Below are positions 41,053 through 49,920 of a stretch of 60,586 bases of DNA, piece by piece. The number at the start of each line of letters is the position of its first letter. Position 1 is the first letter of the stretch. The notes under the pieces are model-generated. The model worked only from the letters and a program-made list of their open reading frames with translations. It had not been told where the DNA came from and searched no databases. A program made the position numbers and the translations under genes. Source of the stretch: Paenibacillus fonticola DSM 21315 (GTDB lineage: Bacteria > Bacillota > Bacilli > Paenibacillales > Paenibacillaceae); NCBI RefSeq assembly GCF_000381905.1, contig NZ_KB907279.1, positions 1 to 60,586 of the forward strand. Direction: 5' to 3'.

Positions 41053-41679
41053 TTAACCGAACAGCTCAAGACAGGCCTGCCAACCGAAATAAAAGCCAAA
41101 GGCAATGAGCGACAGCCCGGAAAGCACGGAAATGCCCGTCAAAAGGCGCGGAGTCAACAGCCGGCGAAACCCGCTGGACATGGCCGCCATGGTCAAATCC
41201 CAAATCACCAGGCCCATTACGACTGCAGAAGTATAAAGGACGAGCTCCTTCGTGCCGTAGGTTTGAGCCGCCTTCGCCAAGATTGAGCCGTAAATCCCCA
41301 GCCAGAACATGATCGACAAAGGGTTGGAAATCGACAGGAAGAAGCCCGCCCCAAAGGATTTATATAGGGACTCCTGCCTGGCGTTCCGATATTCCGCTAT
41401 CTCTCTCGCTCCCCTCAGCCCCTCCCAGCCGCTGTACAGGAGCACGAAGCTGCCGAACAGCCAAAGAAAGGTTTTTACGAAAGGAACCTGCAGGAAGTGA
41501 ACCGTGCCGAAGTAAACGAGGCCGATAAATATAAAATCGGCGCACAAAGACCCGAGTCCCAGCACCCAGGAATTCCAAAAGCCGCCGCGAATCCCCCGGT
41601 CCATTTGTGCGGCATTAATGGGGCCGATCGGCGCAGCCAGCGACAATCCCAGTAAAAGATAGCTAACAAACAAACTCAA
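41053..41679 (-). CDS. LysE-family amino acid exporter
   Basis: A 208-residue membrane protein starting with TTG (MSLFVSYLLLGLSLAAPIGP). The LysE/RhtB pattern G-L-x-L-A-x-P-I-G-P in segment 1 and SISNPLSIMFWLGIYG in the fourth segment is clear. There are six segments in all. It probably exports an amino acid or related metabolite. It is separated by 85 bases from the YqcI/YcgG gene upstream on the same strand. Confidence 0.88.
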   Translation of the reverse strand: MSLFVSYLLLGLSLAAPIGPINAAQMDRGIRGGFWNSWVLGLGSLCADFIFIGLVYFGTVHFLQVPFVKTFLWLFGSFVLLYSGWEGLRGAREIAEYRNARQESLYKSFGAGFFLSISNPLSIMFWLGIYGSILAKAAQTYGTKELVLYTSAVVMGLVIWDLTMAAMSSGFRRLLTPRLLTGISVLSGLSLIAFGFYFGWQACLELFG

Positions 41680-41764
41680 GCCTCATCCTCTCCTCCCATG
41701 GCGCAAATCGTCGCCCGAACTTGTACCATTTTATTCCGGGAGGGAGGATTGTACGACTACCAGG

Positions 41765-42511
41765 TCAAGTTTTATTGGAGCGAAAACCGGAAAAAGGGCA
41801 GCGTGAAGCTGATGGAGCCGAATCATCCCCGAGAAAATACTGCTTCCACTCGAAATTATTATCGCTACCATAGCTGTTCAGATCGGGGTGAATGCCGGCT
41901 GCATCATACACAAGGATTCGCTCCCTGATTTTAGTCCTAATATGGGCTGCAGCTTCACCTGATGCGTTAAACTCCACAAGCACCCAACGGGGCGTAATCG
42001 CCATGATAAAATAAGGAAAATGCCGGCTTTGCCGCAGACGATGGGCCGGAGTGGCACTGTACACGAAATATTGCTCTTGGTTGAAGCAGTATTCCCAGAG
42101 CGGATCATGGGGATCTGTAGGGATATGCTCAGGCCAATCCCGGTCATCCAGTTCCCTAACTTTGCGCAGCAGCCTCCAGAAGATATTCCTGTATTCCTCC
42201 ACGTTACTTCTCTCTACCAGCTCTTGCGGCGTCTCGAAAAAGAGTATCAACGATGTGTATTTCCCGAAGCTCCGCGATTCCTCACCGAAGCTCCCCAGCA
42301 GACCAGCCAGCTCTGCCACTGCCTCATCCCTACGAGGGTCACTGACGAAGCCGTATCTGAATTGCCCCCGTTTAAAGCCGATCGTTGCCGGAATGCAAGG
42401 AAATAAATATTCCGTGTCAGCCAGCTTCAGCGCAAACTGCCGATAAGCATCGTATTTCCAGCCGTCTTCTTTGGGCGACAGCCCGTTCATAAGAGCTTGA
42501 TCGTAAAGCAT
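41765..42511 (-). CDS. YqcI/YcgG-family protein
   Basis: A 248-residue cytosolic protein. The ATG at 42509-42511 (MLYDQALMNGLSPKED) has GAAGGAGG upstream, so I reject the open frame 23 codons longer. FPCIPATIGFKRGQFRYGFV near the start, FWRLLRKVRELDDRDWPEHI, and FNASGEAAAHIRTKIRERIL fit the YqcI/YcgG family, whose role is not established. No signal peptide or membrane segment is visible. Confidence 0.75.
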   Translation of the reverse strand: MLYDQALMNGLSPKEDGWKYDAYRQFALKLADTEYLFPCIPATIGFKRGQFRYGFVSDPRRDEAVAELAGLLGSFGEESRSFGKYTSLILFFETPQELVERSNVEEYRNIFWRLLRKVRELDDRDWPEHIPTDPHDPLWEYCFNQEQYFVYSATPAHRLRQSRHFPYFIMAITPRWVLVEFNASGEAAAHIRTKIRERILVYDAAGIHPDLNSYGSDNNFEWKQYFLGDDSAPSASRCPFSGFRSNKT

Positions 42512-42590
42512 AATTCCCAATCCTCCTTCGTAGTACACAGTATTGAAGGAGTCTGAGATGTGTGAATGTCCCGTCCGCATTACTTTTGTA

Positions 42591-42619
42591 TTGACATTCG
42601 GGTAATCCAGGCATATAAT
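42591..42619 (+). promoter_or_regulatory. Consensus sigma-A promoter of the OsmC gene
   Basis: TTGACA (42591-42596) and TATAAT (42614-42619) are perfect consensus hexamers with a 17-base spacer. Transcription would begin near 42626, giving a leader of about 45 bases with AAAGGAGAG ahead of the OsmC start. Strong constitutive expression is expected. Confidence 0.92.
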
Positions 42620-42670
42620 TCAATAAAACCTAGCGGATAAGTATGTTTTAAACAAAGGAGAGATGAAGTA

Positions 42671-43117
42671 ATGGCTGCTGTACAAACCTTCAAAGCAACT
42701 GCACACCTGCAAAACGGCGTACAAGTCAAGACGGCTTCCCGCCAATTCGAACTGATCATCGATGAGCCCAAGAGCTTGGGCGGAACGGATACCGGAATGA
42801 ATCCGGTCGAGGCGCTGCTGGCCTCGCTCGGCGCATGTCAGGCAATTGTCGCCCGGGTGTACGCCCCGAAATTCGATGTTGAGCTCGAGGATTTCCGCGT
42901 GGAAGTAGAAGGCGATATCGATTTGGACGGCTTCTTCAATCGGTCGGACGTTCGTCCGGGATACTCCGATATACGGTATACGTTCTATGTTAAAACCAGC
43001 TCCCCTCGTGAAAAAGTGGAAGAGTTCGTACATTTTCTGGAGAGTAAATGTCCAGTAGGCGATACGATCGCCAACCCGGTTAATCTGAAGCTCGATCGGA
43101 TCGTAATCGAGAACTAA
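42671..43117 (+). CDS. OsmC/Ohr-family protein
   Basis: A 148-residue protein. The two peroxidatic Cys of the family are in LASLGACQAIVARVYA and ESKCPVGDTIANPV, and the helix GTDTGMNPVEALLASLG is the usual dimer helix. OsmC-like proteins reduce organic hydroperoxides with Cys pairs. It is closest in pattern to the short YhfA-type group. It is transcribed from a consensus promoter and followed by a very strong terminator, so it is a single-gene unit. Confidence 0.88.
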   Translation: MAAVQTFKATAHLQNGVQVKTASRQFELIIDEPKSLGGTDTGMNPVEALLASLGACQAIVARVYAPKFDVELEDFRVEVEGDIDLDGFFNRSDVRPGYSDIRYTFYVKTSSPREKVEEFVHFLESKCPVGDTIANPVNLKLDRIVIEN

Positions 43118-43123
43118 TCATGC

Positions 43124-43168
43124 AAAGAGGTACAGCTTGTCACCATGGACAAGCTGTACCTCTTTTTT
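43124..43168 (+). terminator. Strong intrinsic terminator
   Basis: AAAGAGGTACAGCTTGTC pairs perfectly with GACAAGCTGTACCTCTTT (18 bp) around ACCATG, followed by TTTT. It is located 7 bases past the OsmC stop. Confidence 0.95.
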
Positions 43169-43240
43169 AGCTGGAATAGAGACATCCAATGGATTTCCCA
43201 TCCATAAATATGATATTTTATCTCTAGGAGCGTGAGAATC

Positions 43241-43807
43241 ATGTTAATAGACGCGTTGATCCAGCTAAATGAACACATTCATTTTCTAAGTCTGTTATGG
43301 CTGTTTCCTATCATTTTTGTGTTTCATGACTTCGAGGAAATTCTTACGATAGAGCGCTGGGTTACGCAGCATGGAGCGCGCGTTCAAAGCTCGCTGCCCC
43401 CGTTTGCCCGCAAGCTGTACCAGGCTTCGTTTCAATTGAACACCTTGAATTTTGCCAAGGACGTTCTGGCCGTATTCATCGTCATTGTGACCGTTACGGT
43501 ACTCGCTGTGTTTTACTCCTTCTATCTGCCCTTTATCGCCGCCCTGCATTTATTCTTTCTGCATGTGTTTACCCATGTCTTCCAATCCGTCTACTTCAGG
43601 CTGTATACCCCGGGCGTCTTGACCTCTATCGTACTTGTGCTTCCTTACTCGCTCTACGCTTACTACCGGCTGCTTACGGATCACATCGTAGGGCCGCGTG
43701 ATCTGCTGTGGGGACTGATTCTCCTGCTCATCGTTCTGCCGCCTGCGCTCCTCTTATTGCTCCAGGGCCGCAAGCGGTATGTCAATAACACGCAGACCAA
43801 ACTTTAA
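43241..43807 (+). CDS. HXXEE-domain membrane protein
   Basis: A 188-residue membrane protein; the ATG at 43241 has AGGAG 10 bases upstream, better than the GTG at 43232. Five hydrophobic segments are visible. The first contains FPIIFVFHDFEEILTIERW with the His-x-x-Glu-Glu motif that names the family; HLFFLHVFTHVFQSVYFRLY adds further His. The motif suggests metal binding in the membrane, but the function is unknown. A terminator follows. Confidence 0.8.
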   Translation: MLIDALIQLNEHIHFLSLLWLFPIIFVFHDFEEILTIERWVTQHGARVQSSLPPFARKLYQASFQLNTLNFAKDVLAVFIVIVTVTVLAVFYSFYLPFIAALHLFFLHVFTHVFQSVYFRLYTPGVLTSIVLVLPYSLYAYYRLLTDHIVGPRDLLWGLILLLIVLPPALLLLLQGRKRYVNNTQTKL

Positions 43808-43869
43808 GCAGTTCCCAACGCGTGGGGCTTGGCATCTCATGATGTTGGTCAACCACATCCAACCGAATT

Positions 43870-43912
43870 AAGAGGGCCTAGAGGTATGTTTAATACCACT
43901 TGGCCCTCTTTT
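43870..43912 (+). terminator. Intrinsic terminator
   Basis: AAGAGGGCC / GGCCCTCTT stem with inner GGTAT/ATACC pairing, followed by TTTAT, 62 bases past the HXXEE gene. Confidence 0.85.
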
Positions 43913-44048
43913 ATCATTGCTTTTCTTTAATCCTCATTATTATCGATTGGAATTTAATTGCATCATTACATTCCGCTAACACTTGCTTAATTGAACCCTA
44001 ACAATTGAAGTGTAACTTAGAGTATAAATCAGCAAAGGGGACATGCAT

Positions 44049-44642
44049 GTGATCCAACCATATATGCATCAAGAGCCGCTTGTGGAACAGGGCCCGTGCA
44101 AATTACATATGCCTATGCCGATCATCGCTTCCATCACCAAGCCTGAGCAAATTGAAGCCGCCGTGCAAAGCCAGGTGCAGCGGGTCATTCTTATGACGGG
44201 AGACATCCTGCAAATGGCAGACATTATGGAACGGCTGCAAAAAACAGATAAGCAGGTATACGTGCATTTGGAAATGGTGGGCGGTTTGGGCCGCGATCAT
44301 TCTGCGGTTCACTACTTAGCGAAAAAGTTCGGAGCCGATGGAATCGTATCGACGAAGAGCAACGCCATTGCGGCAGCCCGGCAGGCCGGAATTCGTTCAA
44401 TTCAGCGCATTTTTGCCATCGATACAGCTGCTGTCGATACGGCAATCAAGGTCATAGAGCAAGCAAAGCCGGATGAAGTAGAACTGATGCCAGGATTAAT
44501 GCCGCGAATTATCCGCGAGCTGAAGACCGTGCTGCACCGGCCATTGATCGTCGGAGGACTGATCCGGCATCAGGCCGAAATAGAGAGTGCTCTGCAGCAT
44601 GGAGCTGATTTTGTCTCTGTTGGAGATATGCGATTTTGGTAA
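44049..44642 (+). CDS. glpP: Glycerol-3-phosphate-responsive antiterminator
   Basis: A 197-residue protein. AAGGGG at 44035-44040 is only 2 bases from the ATG at 44043 but 8 from the in-frame GTG at 44049, which I prefer. The GlpP family is clear: PMPIIASITKPEQIEAAVQS, VYVHLEMVGGLGRDHSAVHY, GADGIVSTKSNAIAAARQAG, ELMPGLMPRIIREL, and the end PLIVGGLIRHQAEIESALQH then GADFVSVGDMRFW. GlpP binds glycerol-3-phosphate and the glp mRNA leader to prevent early termination. Here it precedes a leader with a terminator and then an ABC importer in place of glpFK. Confidence 0.92.
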   Translation: MIQPYMHQEPLVEQGPCKLHMPMPIIASITKPEQIEAAVQSQVQRVILMTGDILQMADIMERLQKTDKQVYVHLEMVGGLGRDHSAVHYLAKKFGADGIVSTKSNAIAAARQAGIRSIQRIFAIDTAAVDTAIKVIEQAKPDEVELMPGLMPRIIRELKTVLHRPLIVGGLIRHQAEIESALQHGADFVSVGDMRFW

Positions 44643-44703
44643 ACCAAACAATATAATAATGGTTGTGGACGGGTGGAGACGATGAGATAACCCTGAAGCA
44701 GAC

Positions 44704-44743
44704 TGCTTATTACCCTGTTAATGGGAGGTGGTATGCTTTTTTT
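44704..44743 (+). terminator. Leader terminator between glpP and the ABC importer
   Basis: GCTTATTACC pairs with GGTGGTATGC (nine pairs counting G-T, one mismatch) around CTGTTAATGGGA, followed by T7. It is preceded by a purine-rich stretch (GGGTGGAGACGATGAGATAA) of the kind GlpP leaders have. It may end the glpP transcript or act as the GlpP-controlled attenuator of the importer genes; the second is inference from gene order. The rest of 44643-44934 shows no gene. Confidence 0.6.
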
Positions 44744-44934
44744 CTGTTATCTTAATCGTCTTTTTATTATGCCTATCCATCGCTTTGCTTTTTTGAAGCC
44801 GGATACCTGCCTGTCTGGTCATTACTCATCTAATCATCACCGGTACAGGCCAATATCAAAGTTTATCGTTAGATTGAGTTTACTAATTAGATCCGCAAAA
44901 ACTATATTCCAGGGTAGGAAAAGGAGAATTCATT

Positions 44935-46299
44935 TTGAAAAAGATAACTTTAATCTTGTCCGCATTAATAATAATTTTAGGAGGTTTGGCAGGGTGTGCT
45001 AACAAAGATGGCGGCAGCGAGACGAAATCTGCAAGCAGCCTGTCGGCAAATGAGAAAGTTAAGCTGACTTATTTTAGCTGGGATCCCTCTCAAGAAGAAG
45101 CCCTCGGGGAGATGATCCAGAAATTCCAACAGGAAAATCCGAACATTGAAGTGTCGATGCAGAGCTATAAACCTGCCGATTATTGGACGAAAATCAGCGC
45201 GATGGCCGCTTCCGGAGAAATGCCGGATGTGTTTGATATGAGTTCTGGTTATATTGACGAGTGGGCATCTAAAGGCCTTCTTGCAAATTTACAAACATGG
45301 ATCGATCGCGATATTAAACAGGACGATTATTTTACAAGCATTTTCGACGCGGTACGTTATCCGGATAAGGAAAAAGGAGACATGTACGCGTTTCCTTATG
45401 CTTGGGTAACCACTGTGCTGTATTACAACAAGGATATGTTCGATCAGGCCAACTTATCCTATCCAACCGAAGAGTGGACATGGGAAGAGTTCCGGAATGC
45501 CGCTAAGAAGCTGACAATAGATACGAACGGTGACGGAACGACGGATCAGTGGGGCTTTTGGTTCTTTGGGCGTTATGCACAAATCGAGCCTTGGCTGTAC
45601 CAAAATAACGGGGACATTCTAAACCCGGAGAAAAGCCAATTTGAGATCAACAAAAACGGAAAAGAAACATTAAAATTTTTAACGGACTTGACTACAGCGG
45701 ACAAAGTTTCTCCAGCTCCTAAAGATATGAAAGGAATTAAGCAAGAAGACATTTTTGCAATGGGAAAAGCAGCGATGTGGGTCGACGGCTCCTTTATGAT
45801 TGATAACAACCCAAATGTCATTGGCGATAATTTTAAATGGGGGATGACTTCTGTACCGCGGGGCCCTCATTATAAAGACCAAGTTACTTATGGCTGGCCG
45901 GATAACTTAGCGATTTCGAGCACTTCGAAGCATACAGAGGAGGCTTGGAAGTTCATTCAATTTATGACCGGCGAGTCAAGAGGCGTGGAACATTATCAAG
46001 GCGGTAAAGTTCCTATTTATAAACCGGTTGCTCTGTCCGAGGAGTGGCTTGAAGCGGATATGCAGCCTGCCAATAAAGATTTTATTCTGGAACAAGGCAA
46101 CTATGTAGGCCGTAACTCTTATACGATAGCCTGGTCCGAATGGAGAGGCTACGGTGCCGCAGAAGGCTCTGGCTTGAACGGTGAACTGGATCAGGTATTG
46201 GATGGTATAAAAAGCCTGGACGATGCGATTGCCAGCGTGACTAAATATGCCAATGAGACTTTGAATTATGCCTTTGAGGTTTTGAACCGTACCAAATAA
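44935..46299 (+). CDS. ABC importer substrate-binding lipoprotein (sugar or glycerol-phosphate type)
   Basis: A 454-residue lipoprotein starting with TTG; AAAGGAGAA lies 9 bases upstream. The lipobox is LAGC. The fold is extracellular solute-binding family 1: MIQKFQQENPNIEVSMQSYK, AMAASGEMPDVFDMSSGYID, WVTTVLYYNKDMFDQANLSY, NGDGTTDQWGFWFFG and EEAWKFIQFMTGE. Its position after glpP suggests glycerol-3-phosphate or a glycerophosphodiester as ligand (UgpB role), but the sequence alone fits any sugar. An attenuating terminator separates it from the permease genes. Confidence 0.88.
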   Translation: MKKITLILSALIIILGGLAGCANKDGGSETKSASSLSANEKVKLTYFSWDPSQEEALGEMIQKFQQENPNIEVSMQSYKPADYWTKISAMAASGEMPDVFDMSSGYIDEWASKGLLANLQTWIDRDIKQDDYFTSIFDAVRYPDKEKGDMYAFPYAWVTTVLYYNKDMFDQANLSYPTEEWTWEEFRNAAKKLTIDTNGDGTTDQWGFWFFGRYAQIEPWLYQNNGDILNPEKSQFEINKNGKETLKFLTDLTTADKVSPAPKDMKGIKQEDIFAMGKAAMWVDGSFMIDNNPNVIGDNFKWGMTSVPRGPHYKDQVTYGWPDNLAISSTSKHTEEAWKFIQFMTGESRGVEHYQGGKVPIYKPVALSEEWLEADMQPANKDFILEQGNYVGRNSYTIAWSEWRGYGAAEGSGLNGELDQVLDGIKSLDDAIASVTKYANETLNYAFEVLNRTK

Positions 46300-46329
46300 T
46301 GATGATGAATAGATGATAAATCGTTGAAA

Positions 46330-46366
46330 GAAGGTTCCTATCCCGGGAACCTTCCACCATTTTTTT
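46330..46366 (+). terminator. Intergenic terminator/attenuator after the binding-protein gene
   Basis: GAAGGTTCC pairs with GGAACCTTCC around TATCCCG, followed by CACCA and T7. It lies 30 bases past the binding-protein stop and before the permease start. Partial read-through here would give more binding protein than permease. Confidence 0.85.
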
Positions 46367-46383
46367 CACAAGGGCGTGACTGT

Positions 46384-47256
46384 TTGCGATTTTATAACAA
46401 CTATGCGTATTTATTTTTAATACCGACAGTGCTGGGACTGCTCTTTTTCAGACTGATTCCTATTGCCATTTCGATATTCGCGGGTTTTACGAACTGGGAC
46501 ATTTATTCACCTCCCCAATGGACAGGATTAAGCAACTATGTTCACATGTTCCGTTCGGAAGAATTTTGGAGTGTATTGAAAAGAACGTTTGAATTTTCAT
46601 TTTTTTTCACGGCAGGGGTATGTGTTCTCGGGCTGTTTTTCGCTGTAATGCTCAATCAAAGGCTGAGGGGGATACATTTTTTTCGGGGTTTGTTTTTTAT
46701 GCCCGTTATTACCTCTGTTGTTGCTGTCGGCATTTTATGGGACTGGATTTTAAGCCCGCAATTCGGTGTTCTGAACAGCCTTTTAAACCGGATATTCCAC
46801 CTGACGAGTTCGCCTTCTTGGCTGGGGGATCAAAAGTACGCACTCGGCACTCTCATAGTAGTGTATATTTGGAAGTCTGTAGGTTATCAGATGATTATTT
46901 ATTTAGCCGGCCTCCAGCATATTCCCGGCGAGCTACGTGAGGCGGCCAGGATTGACGGGGCAAACGAGGCGCGCTCTTTCTTCTCAGTTACATTGCCCTT
47001 ATTGACGCCGACTCTCTTTTTTGTACTGATTATTACGATTATCCAGTCGTTCCATACGTTTGATATTACCTATTCCTTGACCAGAGGCGGTCCTTATCAG
47101 ACCACTACAACCCTTTCGTATTACATTTATCAAAACGCATTCGTCCACTATCGGATGGGCTATGCTTCCGGTTTAGCCTACATTTTATTTTTCTTTACGT
47201 TAATTATTACCTGGCTTAACTTCGTTGTTAAGAAAAAGTGGGTGAACTACCAATGA
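46384..47256 (+). CDS. ABC importer permease (MalF/UgpA-like)
   Basis: A 290-residue membrane protein. The open frame extends back to 46324, but that part is the terminator hairpin. The TTG at 46384, with AAGGGCG about 8 bases upstream, gives the normal start (RFYNNYAYLFLIPTVLGLLF). Six segments are visible, and the EAA loop is REAARIDGANEARSFFSVTL. LTRGGPYQTTTTLSYYIYQN is the usual periplasmic stretch. Its stop overlaps the next permease start. Confidence 0.88.
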   Translation: MRFYNNYAYLFLIPTVLGLLFFRLIPIAISIFAGFTNWDIYSPPQWTGLSNYVHMFRSEEFWSVLKRTFEFSFFFTAGVCVLGLFFAVMLNQRLRGIHFFRGLFFMPVITSVVAVGILWDWILSPQFGVLNSLLNRIFHLTSSPSWLGDQKYALGTLIVVYIWKSVGYQMIIYLAGLQHIPGELREAARIDGANEARSFFSVTLPLLTPTLFFVLIITIIQSFHTFDITYSLTRGGPYQTTTTLSYYIYQNAFVHYRMGYASGLAYILFFFTLIITWLNFVVKKKWVNYQ

Positions 47257-48095
47257 AGCGGAACAAACAGATCAAGAGCTTGATCGTTTATGTATTTTTG
47301 ACAGTGTACAGCATTGCAACTGTATTCCCTTTTTTCTGGATGGTGCTCTCTTCTTTCAAGTCATCGGGCGCCGTATTTGAAATTCCGCCGCAATGGGTTC
47401 CTGATTTATTGTTTAAACCGGGAATGTGGGACAGCTATTTTAAGGTGCTCACCAAGCATAATTTTCTCCGTTATATATGGAACAGTTCGTTTATCTCGGT
47501 CACTTCGTCGTTAGGCCAGCTACTTACTTGCTCTCTTGCCGCATTTGCTTTCGCCAGAATGCAGTTCAAAGGAAAGCAAATGATTTTTGCACTGCTCGTA
47601 GCCACGATGATGGTGCCCACCGAAGTTACGATCATTCCTGAGTTTCTGTTGTTTTCCAAGCTTGGTTGGCTAAACACCTATGCCCCGCTGATTGTCCCAT
47701 CATTACTTGTGGGGGCATTTGGAACCTTTATGCTGAAGGAATTTTTCGAATCGGTACCCGCGAGCCTAGAGGAGGCCGCGATCATTGACGGGTGCTCTCC
47801 CCTGAAAGTATATTGGCATGTATTTATGCCGGTTGCGAAACCCTCTCTCGCTACGCTGTTTATTATCGCCTTTATGAACAACTGGAATGAAATTCTGCGG
47901 CCGGTTCTCTACATTCAGTCGCCACAGCTGAGAACGCTGACCCTCGGTTTGTCACAATTTCAATCAGAGTATACGACGGACTGGAATTTGCTGCTTTCCG
48001 CTTCTGTCATTACGATTCTGCCGCTGATTATTGTGTATGTATTCAATCAACGCTTCGTTATGGAAGGCATGATGACTTCCGGGATAAAAGGCTGA
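47253..48095 (+). CDS. ABC importer permease (MalG/UgpE-like)
   Basis: A 280-residue membrane protein beginning MKRNKQIKSLIVYVFLTVYS at the ATG overlapping the previous stop (ATGA), so translation is coupled. LEEAAIIDGCSPLKVYWHVF is the EAA loop; the C-terminus NQRFVMEGMMTSGIKG is typical of MalG-type subunits. It forms the channel with the preceding permease. No ATPase gene follows. Confidence 0.9.
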   Translation: MKRNKQIKSLIVYVFLTVYSIATVFPFFWMVLSSFKSSGAVFEIPPQWVPDLLFKPGMWDSYFKVLTKHNFLRYIWNSSFISVTSSLGQLLTCSLAAFAFARMQFKGKQMIFALLVATMMVPTEVTIIPEFLLFSKLGWLNTYAPLIVPSLLVGAFGTFMLKEFFESVPASLEEAAIIDGCSPLKVYWHVFMPVAKPSLATLFIIAFMNNWNEILRPVLYIQSPQLRTLTLGLSQFQSEYTTDWNLLLSASVITILPLIIVYVFNQRFVMEGMMTSGIKG

Positions 48096-48120
48096 ACTTT
48101 ATGCGTAAAAGGAATGAGAG

Positions 48121-48699
48121 ATGATGATAATGCTGCTGGGTTTGATTGTCTGCCCGCTTGTCGCTCTGCTGCTGTATTTCTCATGGATGCATACGGCCCC
48201 TCTTCATAAAAAAGGGACAGACGCGATGATTATATTAGGATATAAGTGTGATGATGATCGCATCCATCCGCTGCTGCTTGACCGTTTAGCTGCTTCGCTT
48301 GAACTGCTGGAAATGTATGACTACAAAAAAATAATTTTGACCGGCGGACCCGTAACATCTGCTCAATCCGAGGCAGTGATTATGAAGGATTACCTGGTAC
48401 AACACGGTGTCAATCAAGACAAAATTGTACTGGAACAACATGCGAGGGATACAGTTCAAAACATTAGCAACTGCCAAACAATTATGCAGCGGTTCAATCT
48501 AAAAACATCTACGGTGATTTCCAACTCTTTTCACATTAGGCGCACTCAATGGATTGCTAAATTTTTGGGATTTCCGTCTTATTATTATGCTAATCGGAGT
48601 ATCCGGGCTGTATTCAAGCAAGGGTATTGTACGCTTTATGAATTGAAAGCATATTACGCCACCATAAAAGTAATCAAGAACAGGTCTGTCATAAAATAA
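48121..48699 (+). CDS. YdcF-like (DUF218) membrane-anchored protein
   Basis: A 192-residue protein with an N-terminal membrane anchor (MLLGLIVCPLVALLLYFSW). The DUF218 domain then has DAMIILGYKCDDDRIHPLLL, KIILTGGPVTSAQSEAVIMK, VLEQHARDTVQNISNCQTIM and VISNSFHIRRTQWIAK. These match the family's G-G, E-x-x-S-x-x-T-x-x-N and S-x-x-x-x-H-x-x-R motifs. YdcF binds S-adenosylmethionine in E. coli; some relatives act on the cell envelope. It follows the importer genes after 25 bases and is probably in the same operon. Confidence 0.8.
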   Translation: MMIMLLGLIVCPLVALLLYFSWMHTAPLHKKGTDAMIILGYKCDDDRIHPLLLDRLAASLELLEMYDYKKIILTGGPVTSAQSEAVIMKDYLVQHGVNQDKIVLEQHARDTVQNISNCQTIMQRFNLKTSTVISNSFHIRRTQWIAKFLGFPSYYYANRSIRAVFKQGYCTLYELKAYYATIKVIKNRSVIK

Positions 48700-48727
48700 T
48701 ATCAGGCGAAAGAAAGGGTAGTTTTCG

Positions 48728-49552
48728 GTGAGCGAAATACGATTAATTGTCAGCGACTTGGACGGGACGCTGCTCTCTCCAAGCCAACAGCTGTCCCCCC
48801 TGCTCATCGCAGCCATCCAGCGGTACCAATCGCAGGGCGGATGGTTCTCGCTTGCAACTGGACGCCCCTATATCACCGCGATGCCAATCGCCAGACAACT
48901 GGGAATCCAGCTTCCGCTTATATTGTGCAACGGAGCCGTAATGGCAACGGCCAGAGGAGCTATTGCCGAGAGGAACGGTTTAGATGCCGGCCTGCTCAGC
49001 GGATTGCTGCGTGAGGCCAATGAAGCAGGCCTTAACATACTCCTGTATCGCGGGGATCAGGTTTACACCTTCCGCCATACAACGGACATCGCGGACTATG
49101 AGCATAAAGAGTGTGTCACCTGCTCGGTAATTTCTTACGAGGAGGAAATGGTCTGGAGAGACTGTGAGTTGGACAAAGTCATCCTGCTGGGGCCGGTTGA
49201 GACAAGTTATTCCTTATGGATGAAGTGGGCTCCTGCCCTTGCTGGCGCTGCCGCCGCCTTCCAATCCGAGCTTAACTACCTTGAGCTGGTTGCCGGCCAC
49301 GTCAGCAAGGGCACTGCATTGAAGCTGCTGATGCAGAAGCTCGAAGTTCGACCTGAAGAAGTTATGGCGATCGGCAACCAGATGAATGATCTGCCGATGC
49401 TGCTGACAGCGGGTATAGGCGTCGCCGTAGCCAACAGTCCGGACAAACTCAAGGAAATAGCTGATTACGTATGCGTCAACAGCTATGGAGACGGCGTACT
49501 GGAAGCGATTGAGCTGTTCATTTATAGCAGCTGGGCTAAAGCCCGTATATGA
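48728..49552 (+). CDS. Cof-type HAD hydrolase
   Basis: A 274-residue HAD-superfamily phosphatase starting with GTG. Motif I is LIVSDLDGTLLSPSQQ (nucleophile and acid/base Asp), motif II is FSLATGRPY, motif III is the Lys of HVSKGTALKLL, and motif IV is MAIGNQMNDLPML. The large type IIB cap lies between. These enzymes remove phosphate from sugar phosphates or cofactors such as pyridoxal phosphate or FMN. As the last gene of the importer operon it could dephosphorylate the imported compound, which is inference. Confidence 0.88.
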   Translation: MSEIRLIVSDLDGTLLSPSQQLSPLLIAAIQRYQSQGGWFSLATGRPYITAMPIARQLGIQLPLILCNGAVMATARGAIAERNGLDAGLLSGLLREANEAGLNILLYRGDQVYTFRHTTDIADYEHKECVTCSVISYEEEMVWRDCELDKVILLGPVETSYSLWMKWAPALAGAAAAFQSELNYLELVAGHVSKGTALKLLMQKLEVRPEEVMAIGNQMNDLPMLLTAGIGVAVANSPDKLKEIADYVCVNSYGDGVLEAIELFIYSSWAKARI

Positions 49553-49734
49553 ATTTTTAGACCATCACATCTGAATACTCCAAATACTCTATCCTCTCAA
49601 ATGTTAAGAGGACTGAAGGAATGTCTGGAACATGAGCTGAGCGTAAGGCTAGCTGTTGATGCCGTCACTAGCTGCTGATATGATACCACCAACGTTTTTA
49701 CTGCAATGGCGGCATCTCATGTTACTTACAGTAT

Positions 49735-49920
49735 TCTTTGGTCCTTCTATTTTTTTCTCCTTTCCCCTCTACCTATTTGCCAGCCCGTTCTGCGTTCTTC
49801 AATCCTGCGTTCTGCGTTTTTTCGTTCTACGTCTTCTTTCTGCGTCCCTCGTCTACGTTTTTCTTTCTGCGTCTTTGTTCTACATTCTTTTCTACGTCCA
49901 CATCTATATCTTCGCTCCTC
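49735..49920 (+). repeat. Pyrimidine-rich TTCTACGT/CTGCGTTCT repeat tract
   Basis: About 185 bases of T/C with repeated CTGCGTTCT, TTCTACGTC, TTTCTGCGT units at irregular 8-20 base spacing. The plus-strand frames are Phe/Leu/Ser repeats without a start site, so not coding. The flanking 49553-49734 shows no gene. It lies upstream of the PhoP-like boxes. Confidence 0.6.

Noticed and set aside
46324..46383. Upstream start for the first importer permease
   Set aside because: These codons are the intrinsic terminator hairpin; a site-supported TTG follows at 46384.
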